Source: Xanthostigma xanthostigma (taxonomy: Eukaryota > Arthropoda > Insecta > Raphidioptera > Raphidiidae). Taken from it: DNA of 64,000 bases. Below the pieces are notes generated by a model that searched no databases, had not been told where the DNA came from, and saw nothing but the letters and a program-made list of their open reading frames with translations. Location of the stretch: positions 76,854,948 through 76,918,947 of the forward strand of contig OY754464.1 of assembly GCA_963575645.1 (NCBI GenBank), written 5' to 3'. The position numbers and the translations under genes are program-made. Below, one piece after another: positions 22,377 to 32,994 of this stretch (positions within the stretch are counted from its first letter, which is position 1; each line of letters begins with the position of its first letter).

Positions 22377-22905
22377 AAATGGTTAGTAGATTTTCGACCC
22401 GCGAAGCATTTTATAAATGATTATAAAGAGCGAAAATAGTTTGCCAATAAAATTTGGCGCATAAAAAAAATTTGTAAATAGTAAGGGCTCTCTAAATTTT
22501 TGGCCCAGGCTCAAATTTTCATCAGCAATGTGGCCCAACGATCAACGATCTAAATTCTGTACATAAAAGTTCAAAAATCGACAGAACTAGTTTTGTTCAG
22601 CTGAAAATGCGCAAAACTAGTTTTGTTCATTTTATAACACTCAATACCCGTTTAAATGTAAGATCTCGGGTTTGGGCAATATTCGTTGGTCAAAACTAGG
22701 TTTGCGCATTTATTTCGGTCGTTGACCGAATTCGGGTATAGACCGTAACATATATAACAGACAGGTGTGATAAATATCAATTTTTATCAATCACGCTGTA
22801 ATATTATAATGACGGTACAGTGTGCAAAATATCCACTGCAATTAATACACAATTATTATATTCAGTGTTGTTAACCGTTTTAAGTGCGGAAAATTGATTT
22901 TTATA

Positions 22906-23552
22906 TTTTTTTTGCGCAATCAAAAGGGAATGGCGTTTAGGGGGAGTTCTTTAAAAAACAATATTACGGGATCGTGTCGATGCAATTGCGCTTTTTTTTG
23001 CGCAGTGAAAAGAGAAGATCGTTTGGGGGGGCTCCTTAAAAAACAATTACGGGGTCGTGTCGATGCGATGGCGTTTTTTCTGCGCAGTGAAAAGGGGAGG
23101 GCGTTTGAGGGGAGTTCTTTAAAAAACAATATTGCGGAGTCATGTCAATGCGATTGCGTTTTTTTTTTGCGCAGTGAAAAGAGAAGACCGTTGGGGGAGC
23201 TCCTTAAAAAATAATTACGGGATCGTGTCGATGCGATGGCGTTTTTTTTTGCGCAGTGAAAAGAGGAGAGCGTTTGGAGAAGCTCCTTGAAAAACAATTA
23301 CGAGGTCGTGTCGATGCGATGTCGTTTTTTTGCGCAGTGAAAAGGAGAGTTCTTTTAAAAACAATATTACGGGATCGTGTCGAAGCGATTGCGTTTTTTT
23401 TGCGCAGTGAAAATAGAAGAGTGTTTGGGTGAGCTGCTTAAAAAACAATTACGAGGTCGTGTCGATGCGATGGCGTTTTCTATGTGCAGTGAAGAGGCGA
23501 GGGCGTTTGAGGGGAGTTCTTTAAAAAACAATATTACGGAGTCGCGTATACA
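22906..23552 (+). repeat. Minisatellite, 8 units of about 80 bp in two alternating types
   Basis: Units start near GCGCAGTGAAAAG at 22914, 23000, 23082, 23169, 23251, 23332, 23402 and 23484 (spacings 86, 82, 87, 82, 81, 70, 82). Type A has TTCTTTAAAAAACAATATTA; type B has CTCCTTAAAAAACAATTACG. Order is A-B-A-B-B-A-B-A. Long frames on both strands are a by-product of the repeat. Confidence 0.92.
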
Positions 23553-23824
23553 CAGTGAAGTTTATAATTAACCTTTATGCAAAGTCAATGAAATATAGAT
23601 TTACCGAGGTTGTAGCATGAAAGCATTAATTTCATTCTATATTATAAATTATTAAAAAAAAGTCTGAACAATAATTTATCCGACCCTGGCACAATTAAAA
23701 ATATTTCAACACGCTCTATATCAAACCCAACAAGTGACGAACATGAGTAAGTTTTGCGTTTGGTGGCAGTATGAAGCATTGATACATGAAATATACCTAG
23801 ATAGAACGATGTCAGCCTTTTATA
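23553..23824. other. Unassigned stretch
   Basis: AT-rich, no feature recognised. Confidence 0.4.
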
Positions 23825-23832
23825 GTTTAAAG

Positions 23833-24348
23833 CAGTGATTCCCAAAGTGGTCTATATCGACCCCCAGGGGTCGACGACAACTTGTAAGGGATCCATGTCA
23901 GCGGGAAAAAAATTGGGAGTCCATGAAATTAGAATGGGGGTCAACGATAGTGAATTTCCTAACAAGAAACAAACTGAACATCGTTAACCGAAGAGATTTA
24001 AGATTAAATCTAACTAAATTAATGCCAAATGTTGAAAATTTATTATTAAAGCATCAGGTTCATCCCTCACACTAAAAGCAAATATTTTTGCTTAGTTATT
24101 TTATGTAACAGAAAGTAAATTTTAATTTGATTCGTTTAATTTAAATTTAATTAATAAATGTATAAAACTAAACATTTCACACTACATTTCACTACCGTTA
24201 TAAATTTAAATCGTTTAAAGTGAATAGCACTATACCGGTTGTCAAAAATACATTTGAAATAAACGAATTTGCAAAAAAATCAATATCAGATAAGCAGGGG
24301 GTCTACCCAAAACCGAAAAACATGGCAAGTGTTCTACGAGACAAAAAA
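23833..24348 (+). mobile_element. hAT MITE with right terminus deleted
   Basis: Left end CAGTGATTCCCAAAGTGG. Flanking GTTTAAAG occurs at 23825-23832 and 24349-24356. The right end stops at ACAAAAAA, while the related copy at 16603-16775 continues GTTTGGGAATCTCTG. The missing 15 bp begins with the same GTTT as the duplication. Confidence 0.7.
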
Positions 24349-24356
24349 GTTTAAAG

Positions 24357-24699
24357 TATAAAGCTATTTTATTAATGAAAGATGAATTACAATCAATATG
24401 TAGAATGTTTACGATTTTTAATGGTAGCAATATATGCTTTCTTTTTAAATAAAAAAATATTAAAAACTAATTTTGAAATATAAAACAAGGATTTCAAACA
24501 ATACACTGTAACACTAGTCACTACTGCCATAAGCCGTGTGTATGTACGACATAATGTAATGTAATAGTTTATTTGTATACTAAAAATAGTTACAAAAATA
24601 GTCAAATATATAAAAATACGTACCGCCGAGTTAAAACCGTCAAAGGTGATTGATGACAGAATGAGATAGATTCAGTGAACATTTCCAGAATAATATGAC
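24357..24699. other. AT-rich unassigned stretch
   Basis: No feature recognised. Confidence 0.45.
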
Positions 24700-25060
24700 G
24701 ATGATAGAGCTTATTTGTACTAAATGTGCTGACGGTAAATGCAGCTCAAAGCCGATCTCTACATATCACACTATAACTTGTGGGTCAGGTGTTGCGCGGT
24801 GTATCTGACGATGACGTGTCATGCGCTGCTTCGGAGCGCAGAACAGCGCCGGAACGTGAAAAAATCTTCCACTCAGAATACACACTAGTTTTATGTGTTA
24901 AAGTTGATTGTGTAACAAATACATTATTTTCTAACATCAAACTATATTGATTAAATATGGAAAAAATAATTCATTCCAAAATGATGAAGTACCTACCTAA
25001 GATTTTAGTTGTTCTGCAGCTCTGTAGCGCTCATAGAGAAACGGTAGTTTCTCTTATACC
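24700..25060 (-). repeat. Dispersed repeat, inverted copy of 10271-11110 parts
   Basis: Shares TGTGCTGACGGTAAATGCAG, ACTTGTGGGTCAGG and CTGTAGCGCTCATAG with the complement of 10271-11110. Class unknown. Confidence 0.55.
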
Positions 25061-25164
25061 TACATTCATAATTTGAGACAATTATTTAGCTGCGTTCAAA
25101 ATATTTTATTCTCGACGAGTCTCAATTCAATTGTAAAGTTCGTAATTCGAGGACAGAGATAATT

Positions 25165-25870
25165 TAATAATTTACTATATGAATCGTCTATCTACTCAAT
25201 GTTCGGTGAGCGAAGGCAACAAAGCATTGCGAAAATATGTCTGCGTCTCTTTTTTCAATGTAATTCCCTGATTTCTCCGATGTTAGGATTAGTTGATGTA
25301 CTTTCATTCAATCTGAATAAAGTATCTCTGTTTCAAAAACTTTATCTTTTTCTATGACGTTAACATGGGCGTACCCAGCTTTTGGCCCAAGAGGGAGCAA
25401 ATTAGAAATTTCTTAAGCCAGGTCCCCCGTGCTTGTTTTGCCCTCCTGGATCGATTGTGATTTTATTCTTATGCTCAGTATTGAATAGAGCTGTAACAAA
25501 CCGTATGTATTCGTTACTGAGTAACGGGTACATCGTCTGACTCGAAGTAACGAATCGTTACTTAAAAATTCATTTCGTTACTCGCATCTGTCGTATCCAT
25601 GTCAGTTCGACTCGTTTGATGCGGTTATACGTTATACGAACGAAGTCATACCGTATCACGTATGCGACGCGCCTCGATACGATGGTACATGCTTGATGCT
25701 GTTAGTACACGATTGTATGTCGTATGAAAAGTAACGAGTAACGTAACGAAACGGGCACTGGTTCTTTAAGTAACGAATACATACGGGTACACAATTTCTC
25801 GTTACTTTTACAGTTCTAGTATTGAATAAAAGTATATGCTTCAAACCAATAAACGTTTTTCTCCGTCTAT
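25165..25870 (+). repeat. Rep-C copy interrupted by a hAT MITE
   Basis: GGTGAGCGAAGGCAACAAAG ... CCCAGCTTTTGGCCCAAGAG ... TATGCTCAGTATTGAATAAA matches 53813-54203. Positions 25486-25818 are an insertion absent from that copy. Confidence 0.75.
25486..25818 (+). mobile_element. hAT MITE with TCGTTACT iterations (333 bp)
   Basis: Inverted ends TAGAGCTGTAAC and TAGAACTGTAAA (complement of the right end). Flanking duplication GTATTGAA at 25478-25485 and 25819-25826. The inside has repeated GTAACGA/TCGTTAC motifs in both orientations. The empty site is visible in Rep-C at 54183-54198. Confidence 0.88.
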
Positions 25871-26140
25871 TTACATAGATAGCCAAGGTAGGAAAACGAA
25901 CAGGCAGACAAGCTTACCACCACATAGCAATTAAAAACTTTTCACAAGCACGATAAACATAAAATATTGTCGCCGTAATTCATTTTGACTGTAAATTAGC
26001 ACGGATGTGTATTCATCTTATACTCACAAACCTACATTTCATTTTTATATTATTTGTCTTTTTATTTATGATATTCACTGTCCATGTACCTATATATCTG
26101 AAAAAAAACATCTCTTATGGCCATATTCACCTATAGGGTT
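25871..26140. other. Unassigned stretch
   Basis: No feature recognised. Confidence 0.4.
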
Positions 26141-26664
26141 ACTCCGGATTTCCCCGGATTTGTCCTCTTTTTAAGGGCATCCGGGGAGAGTCCGGGCGGG
26201 GTTTTGTTTACAGTCCGGATTTTAAAATGACTAGATAATAATTTTTTTATCGAGAGTTGATAGTAGAATTTAGTTTATTCTATTTGAAAACGTTTATTTT
26301 TTTTTATTGGAAGAAAGAAAGTAGAATTAATGTTTGGTTTTTTTAAATTTTTATAAGGTTCTTTAATTTTATTACCAAAGAAAACAGAGATATAATTAAA
26401 TACGGAAGTATTTCATGATTACTCTAATTTTGTAGGTAAAGTTGCATCAAAGATTGCCAAAAATCCATCAATACTAAATCTGTAGGTATGTACTACAATT
26501 TGTGATGTAGAAGTTAATTATAATAATAAATATAACACGGTATTATTTAATATCATTATTAAAATAATGTTTTTTTTTCGCAATTACGTCCGGGTTTTAA
26601 GCTCAAAAATCCAAGTTTTTTTTATTTTCTTGTCCTAGTTTATTGACTTTACAGATGGCAACTC
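26141..26664 (+). mobile_element. hAT-like MITE (GGGTTACTCCGG / GCAACTCTA ends)
   Basis: Left AGGGTTACTCCGGATTT, and right ACAGATGGCAACTCTA as an imperfect complement. Flanks ATTCACCT / ATTCAGCG are a weak 8-bp duplication. A homologous left part lies at 52011-52236 (AAGGTTACCATCCGTCCG). Confidence 0.6.
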
Positions 26665-26689
26665 TATATTCAGCGAACATAAGTTTAGT

Positions 26690-27110
26690 TATTTATTCGG
26701 TTCATTTGTTCTTCAGGTGACTATTCCTCCAAATAAATAGCGATACTTCAATTCACCAACCATAATTTTGTATAAATCTATTCCACCTGATAAAATAATA
26801 ATGGCCGGCACAGAGATCACAACGCCTAACCTATAAACTATAAAAACCTATAAACAAAATACAAACAAAATAAAATTATAATAACCTAAAAGATATCTAT
26901 TCTGTCTCACTTCGAGGGTATAAATATTTAATCGCTTGATAAAATAATAAAGGCCGCAACATAGATCATAATACCTAGCCTAACGTGGAGTATTAATTCC
27001 ACAGTTGCTCTTGTGAATTTAATTATGTGTTGTTTATTAACCTTTTATGAAGTGTATAGTTGTAAAACGTTAAAATTAGTGGAAGTTTTGTGTGCAATTG
27101 GATTAGGATA
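26690..27110 (-). repeat. Rep-F copy 2
   Basis: Complement of the right part of 48800-49030 and 17290-17440 (GCGATACTTCAATTCACCAA, TGAAGTGTATAGTTGTAAAA). Confidence 0.6.
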
Positions 27111-27159
27111 AAACACACGCTATACTTAATATTTTACGACAACTGCAACTATTGAACGT

Positions 27160-27208
27160 AACAACAAACCAGACTGAGCCACAGTAACGCGTAGCCGGGC
27201 ACAGCTAG
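27160..27208 (+). mobile_element. Helitron 3' end
   Basis: ACGCGTAGCCGGGCACAG with CTAG at 27205-27208 before T. Only the terminal region is recognisable. Confidence 0.45.
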
Positions 27209-27713
27209 TTTAGAATAAAAATATTCATTCGTATGTTTAAAAATCGACTTATTTATTTCCGTAACGTGAAATACTGTTCCTTACTGTTTTTGAACAAGGA
27301 ATATTATGTTAGCTGGCTTTGACATTGCTATTGTTATCCATATAAACTCGATTACCGAATGTTTTCCTGTCGTTCTATAATCTATAATGGATTTCTATTA
27401 TTCTTTCCTTTCTAATATTTTTTTATCCTCGATCAAGCGCAGATTGTTATTTCAGTCTCCAAAGCATTATTGTTATTGTTCCTCAAAAGTATAGAATTTA
27501 TTACCGAAATTTATATTGGGGGTTTAGGAATGCGCATACAAGACATGTACTCAAATATGATGATAAATCGTTTTTTTTACATACATATTTATCGTAAAAT
27601 TTATAAAACAAAAGTAGATATAGTAGGAAGATGATTTCTTTTTCATATGCATTTTTTTTTATAATTTTTTCGAATGTTATAATATCGTTAACTAGCTTAC
27701 AGTAGGAGAGCTA
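27209..27713. other. AT-rich unassigned stretch
   Basis: No feature recognised. Confidence 0.45.
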
Positions 27714-28407
27714 TTAAGGAGGTTGATGCGTTACAGTCCCAATCAAAAGTAAGTCGAATTCTAAATGGGAACTTTTCCATAAAACATTTTTACAAAAGGT
27801 TATAAATCGATGATATCAATAAATTATATTGTCATAAAGTCATAAATAATTTTTTTTAATATTAACTAATTGTTTCAGTATTTTACTTAATGGACTAACT
27901 TTTGAATTTTTTGTACAAAGTAAGGTTAGAAAAAATAAATTTATGTAAATATCTATATTTTACATATTTTTTGCAGTAAATAATTAAAAAAAGAAATTAG
28001 AAGTAATAAAAATTAAAATTAAATCATTAAAAAGTTGAAAATTCAGTTAAAATTGTCAAGAATAAAAGTCCATAATCGAAAAGTGCTAAGGTTTAACAAT
28101 TTTTTTTATTGATTAAAAGTCTCCTAATTAAATTGGAAAAAATATTAAAATATGCGTAAGACATCGATGCTTTACCCAGTTAGTTTTCTGAACTGGTTTA
28201 TTTGGTTATTATTTGCAAAAAATTGAAATGTAGGTACATATTTTCAATAAGACTACATGCTAAGTTTTTTTTAATTTTTAACTTTATAAATCTCTTAATT
28301 AATGATTTTGGACTTTTTACAGAAAATTTTGTCATAAAAAAATCTATTAAAAAAACTTTATTTTAGATTTTTTTCATTATCTTCATAAAACGGCTCAACC
28401 TCCTTAA
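27714..28407 (-). mobile_element. AT-rich TTAA-flanked element, copy 2 (complete)
   Basis: TTAA at 27714-27717 and 28404-28407. Inverted ends GGAGGTTGATGCGTT and GGAGGTTGAGCCGTT. Nearly the whole 690 bp matches the complement of 5349-6032. piggyBac- or Kolobok-type target, no coding capacity. Confidence 0.82.
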
Positions 28408-28411
28408 ACAT

Positions 28412-28475
28412 TTTTGGGTATGTACCCAGCTTTTGGCCCAGGAGGGAGTAAATTAGAAATTTCTTAAGCCGGTAT
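28412..28475 (+). repeat. Rep-C fragment
   Basis: CCCAGCTTTTGGCCCAGGAG then AAATTAGAAATTTCTTAAG. Confidence 0.65.
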
Positions 28476-28485
28476 GTAATTAACA

Positions 28486-28738
28486 TAGAGAGATATTAGA
28501 CTAGAGTACGCGAGTGAGCTGTGAAAGTGTCTGCAATTCAGACAGAGAACAGTTCCTTATCTCTATGGTAACTATAATGATACAAAACAATGCTGATTTG
28601 AGTAAACAAATATCTGGTTTTCTGGAATTTCTGCAGCGTTCTCTCTTTCAACTGAAGACACTTTCACTTATGGCAAGCATACGAACTAGCGTGCTCTAGT
28701 TACTTATATCTCTTATTTAGTACTAAAATACAAACATT
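28486..28738 (+). mobile_element. MITE with imperfect inverted repeats of about 60 bp
   Basis: Left AGAGAGATATTAGACTAGAG then GAAAGTGTCTGCA. The right end is its approximate complement, through GACACTTTCACTTATG and GCGTGCTCTAG. It ends about 110 bp before P450 exon b. Confidence 0.65.
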
Positions 28739-28850
28739 AGCAACACTAGATCTTTTTAACTCGGACGATTTTACAAAATGTATTTATAAAAATTGTATTA
28801 ATGGTTACTATTCTTTTTTTTACTAATAAAATATATATGTATTGTTGTAG

Positions 28851-28935
28851 GTCATCAAAGAACGCAAAGCTGCACTAGAAAAAGGCGTAGTCCAGAGCAT
28901 CAGCGAAAATAAAATTGATGACGATGATTGTTACG
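28851..28935 (+). CDS. CYP4-type P450 exon b (linker before I-helix)
   Basis: The acceptor is ttgtag and the donor is GTAAGT. The exon encodes 28 codons plus one base: VIKERKAALEKG, then an acidic linker with IDDDDCY. In CYP4 proteins this hydrophilic stretch between the G and I helices is variable, and the opening VIKERK is conserved. The single last G joins GC of the next exon to form a glycine codon. Large introns filled with TEs lie on both sides. Confidence 0.93.
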
Positions 28936-30200
28936 GTAAGTCTAGAGAAATTAATTTTTTGTACGAACCCTATAAAATAGCCACTTTTCATGTTTGTACA
29001 GTGGTAGCAATATGCATAATACCAAACGAAACAGAGCAAATTTATTTTACAAAAAATTTCCAATTTCGTAAGAAGGGTAGCTACTTCCTTCTTATTTTTT
29101 TTCGTTTTTAAAAAAACCCGGAAATCGGTAACATATTGTGTACAGACGACTTACAACCGAGGTTATTCTTATAGAAAAAATCGCGTTGAATCGATTCCCA
29201 CCTCTGTATCATTCGTCGTTTAGAAGTTATGGCGTTTCAAAATTGTTCTCAAATAATATAAACACTCATATCTCCGAAACTAAAAATGATACAAGGTTGC
29301 GGATTGTAGGAATCGATTTAGCTTGACTTTTTCTATAAGTTCAGCCAATATAGACTTGCAAAACGCATGAAAACATAAAAAAAAGATTTACGATATTTGG
29401 AAAAATATACAAATATCACAAATATGCTTATTATTGACGTGTCTTATAGAAAAAAGTACGCTGAATCGATTAGGCCTATAAGCGCAAATTCGTATCTCGA
29501 TTAGTTTAGAAGTTATGACGGATTAAAATGTATAAAAATTTAAACAATAGGTCATATGCATGATTTTTTTTTATATTTTTAATAGATTATTTAGTCAACC
29601 ATAATACGGAAAAAAATTGATAATCATTTAAAAATGTAATATCATAAGAAAAAGAATATTAAATTCCACATTTAAAAATACACAGTTTAAACAATCGGCC
29701 ATGTTCGCGGGCTTATGTGACGTCATGATATACGATGCATGCCAACCTTGATGTCAAATTGTCAATGTTCTAAATGAAGTTTATTTGTTGTTTTCTCTAA
29801 ATACTGACATAATCTTACTGTGAGACGACACAGTCGTCATGAAAACTGTTGTTGATATATACTCTGACGTCACGATGCGTTTTGAAAATTCGAAAGTAGT
29901 GCTTATTTTCTACATTTCTTTTTTATTATTTGTATTTTTTTCAGTGATTAGATTAATAAAATAACCATTACGTTATGATCAAGAACTAAAATATATTTCG
30001 AAATAAAAATTTTAACCAATTTGAAGTTTTATGCATATGACCTATTAAAATTGGATATATCTCCGAAATCGGAATCGATTCAGAATGACTTTCATATGCA
30101 TAATATCAAACGAAACAAAGCGAATTTATTTTGCAAAAAAATTTCAATTTTCAATAGGATGTGCTTGTAAAAATTACTGTATATATCTCATGCGTGATTT
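28936..30200. repeat. AT-rich intron with local duplications
   Basis: Blocks with GCATAATAYCAAACGAAAC (about 29010 and 30098) and GAATCGATT next to TTTAGAAGTTATG (about 29190-29230 and 29465-29520) are repeated in direct order. Noncoding appearance. Confidence 0.5.
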
Positions 30201-30751
30201 TTTTATGACTCGTGTGACTGCGTATCTCACACTGCATCATAAAATAAATATTCACGCACTTACTATTTTTAATTTGTTTTCGTGAAATCTGTTTTATGTA
30301 CCTACAAAAAAGTCAGTTTGAGACCAAAATATTCTATGAAAATTTACGACGTGTTTTCAATAAGAAATAGGATAATAAGAAAACCCGTCCTCTACCGTAT
30401 TACATTTATTACTTTAAAGCAGATCTATCTGAGCACAATAAAGTGTTTTTAAAGTTAGAATAAAACGGCGCATACTTAAATGAGTATTGTTTGTCTCTCT
30501 TTTTTTTCCGTTACAGCGTTGTCATAAAACTGTGAAAGTCTTCTTTTGAAGACGACATTTTGTCAGTTTAACGTTTCTTAACAAACTTATTATTATCATA
30601 GTATGTTCATACATTCACGAATATTAACAAACTTTGAAAACATTAATAATATAAACAGTTTTGATGTCGTAAACATGTTATTACTTACATTAAAATAAAA
30701 TCCTCTATAAAAATTAATTATTATTCGCTATGTGCAGCTGCTTGGAAGCAA
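30201..30751. other. AT-rich unassigned stretch
   Basis: No feature recognised. Confidence 0.4.
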
Positions 30752-30814
30752 GGCCGTAACCAGGAATTCACTTCAGGGGGAGGGTCGAGCTCTGGACCAG
30801 AGACAAATACAATA
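30752..30814 (+). repeat. TE terminus fragment (AAGGCCGTAACCAGG)
   Basis: AAGGCCGTAACCAGGAATTC followed by a G-run. An inverted counterpart (CCTACGGCCTTGGTTATGG) lies at 34488-34508. Confidence 0.4.
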
Positions 30815-32350
30815 ACATCTTGATTCTAAACTGAATTGGCATAAACAGATTAATGTTATTTCTGATAAGATGGCCTCATACTGCCATATCGTCCGCCATC
30901 TAGGCAAATCCGTAAATATTGATACATTAAAAACATATTACTTCGGTTGTATCCAATCCACGCTCAGTTATGGAATTGTATGTTGGGGTAACTCCACGCG
31001 TATTGGCGATATACTTATTATGCAAAAAAGAATAATAAGACTGATGTCGTTTCAAATTATAGAGACTCTTGCCGCCCTCTGTTTAAAAAACATCAAATTT
31101 TAACAGTCATTTCTTTATATATTTATAATTGCTTAACGTATGTTAAGGACGTAGTCTGGTGTTCGGATTTTGAAAAAACGAATTTATATTTTTTACATTT
31201 TTAGTAAGTATAATATATTGAGAAAATACTGTAAAAAATTTAGACCGAAATATTTAATATATACAAAGCTACAGCATATAGTCGAGAGCAGCAACGGTCT
31301 TACGGTAAGACTCTTACCTCAATTGTTATCACGTTACCCTTATACTTTCGCAGAGTAGAGCAAACAAATTAGCAGAAAACGGAAGGTTTACTATACACCA
31401 GGCATAGCTGATTAGTGTAAATATTCATTTTTATTTTTTTGTAAGAAATCTGAAATTAAAACTTTAAACGCGTTTTTCTCAAAACTACGTTTTTCTAAGT
31501 GGCGCGGGTGATTGCAACAATTGTATACAACCGATTGCTTTCAGTTTTGCACAGGGTATTCTACACAACAATAGCTCCGTCCGGTACTAGAATTACTTAA
31601 TTATAAAAATTATTTCTATTTTTTTTAACCGATTTTCAACGACAAAATCACGATTTTCTCGTTGTTTTTTTTCTAAAACCCGCCATTTTGTTATTTATCA
31701 ATAAAAATGTTTATTTCTAGTACGGGATAGAGCCACAAGCCTACGAAACAATAACCAATTTAATTTTTATAATTCAGATGACTCCAAGTGACGTTATCAC
31801 CCGCGCTACCCACCCACCTCCATTTAAAGTTGTCTACTTTAGGTTAAAAAACAAATTATAAAATGGCGTAAAATTAAGCAGAAAAAAATTTTTATTCTTA
31901 GTTTACGATGTCAGTAAAAACATGTAACAAAAATGAAAACATCGTACATTATTTTAATATTAAAAAAAAAAATTTGAAATAACGGAAGAAAACGAGCCTG
32001 AACATAGGACTACGTCCTTAAATCAAATATTAACACATTTTCGAAAGTTAGCGACACTACTTGTCACTTTCTACGAAATAATGATCAGCTAACAATTTCG
32101 AAGCAGCATTTAAATCTGTTTGCTAAAGGCCCAAATTCTATGCCTATAAAACTATATAATCAATTACCGGCTAATGTTAAATCCATTAACAGCCTATCTT
32201 GTTTCAAACGGACCATCAAGCGTCTCTTAATTCAGCACACTTTTTATTCAATCCAGGAATTTTTTTCGACCTCATTGTAATTTCTATGTTTGACTTGTTC
32301 CACACATTTATGTCAACGGAATAAATAAACTTTATTATTATTATTATAAG
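30815..32350 (+). mobile_element. Jockey/CR1-type LINE 3' part, split by a TTAA element
   Basis: Codons LDSKLNWHKQI, LSYGIVCWGNSTRI and, after a frameshift, RDSCRPLFKKHQILTV run to TYV. The frame resumes at 32022 with SNINTF, then IKLYNQLPANVKS and YSIQEFF and a stop. The 3' end has AATAAATAAAC and a (TTA)n tail at 32330-32348. RT C-terminal region of a dead copy. Confidence 0.85.
31143..32021. mobile_element. TTAA-flanked element inside the LINE
   Basis: TTAA (31143-31146) and TTAA (32018-32021) flank inverted ends GGACGTAGTCTGGTGTTC and GGACGTAGTCCTATGTTC. Removing one TTAA plus the element restores the LINE frame (V-K-S). About 870 bp, noncoding. Confidence 0.85.
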
Positions 32351-32994
32351 TAACTTTATTTATGTAAAATTATAATATAAATATATGCTTATTATAGTAT
32401 AATTTAACATAAATATAAAATGTAATTAAAAATACAATGTCAGTTGTTTTTTTTTTTCAAATTTTGCTGATGTACATTCTTTGGTACGTCTGATACGTTT
32501 TTAGGTATTAAAAAAACAAGTGTCTAAAAAAACGAATTTTCTTTTCGTTCGTTTCACTAATTTACATTGTTTTTAATTAAGCTTTACTGATAATTTTTTT
32601 AAACATCATCCAATTTAACAGACATATTGAGTTTTTCCTCTACAAGTATTTACTGTTGTAAAAGTGAATTATTCCTTTACTAATGCTTTTTTTAATTGAA
32701 ACAAAATCATTCGAATTTAATTCATCAATAAGACCTATCCCACTAAATTGTATTAAGTGAAAATTAACTTATCTTGAAAATTATAGTAATAATTTCTCTT
32801 ATGAGGATTTTTATATAAGTACCTAACCGTTGTAATAATTAAATGGGCGGTCGTTTTATAAACAAAATATATGTTTTGAAGGTTAGAGTACGATAACTCG
32901 ATGTGCAAAATATCCACACCGATAACTCCCCTTCAAAACTTGTTTGAATTGACAAGTTTACCAAACACTTTCAAGAATCCGTATTATTTGTAAA
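32351..32994. other. AT-rich unassigned stretch
   Basis: No feature recognised. Confidence 0.45.

Larger units (their letters stand above)
19876..22822. mobile_element. Large foldback host element with about 255-bp inverted arms
   Basis: The left arm 19876-20130 is repeated in reverse at 22560-22822, including TACGGTCAATACCCC, CAAAACTAGTTTTG and the GTAATATTATAATGACGGTA block. Between the arms lie a Helitron, a second Helitron end and a piggyBac relic. One arm-like fragment recurs at 52237-52366. The left arm contains the TACGGTYAATAC motif also found at 36265. Confidence 0.75.

Noticed and set aside
22906..23552. CRISPR array
   Set aside because: Whole units repeat without unique spacers, and the host is a eukaryote.
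22894..23571. Protein genes in overlapping long frames
   Set aside because: The frames follow the minisatellite, whose unit is near a multiple of three, and appear on both strands.
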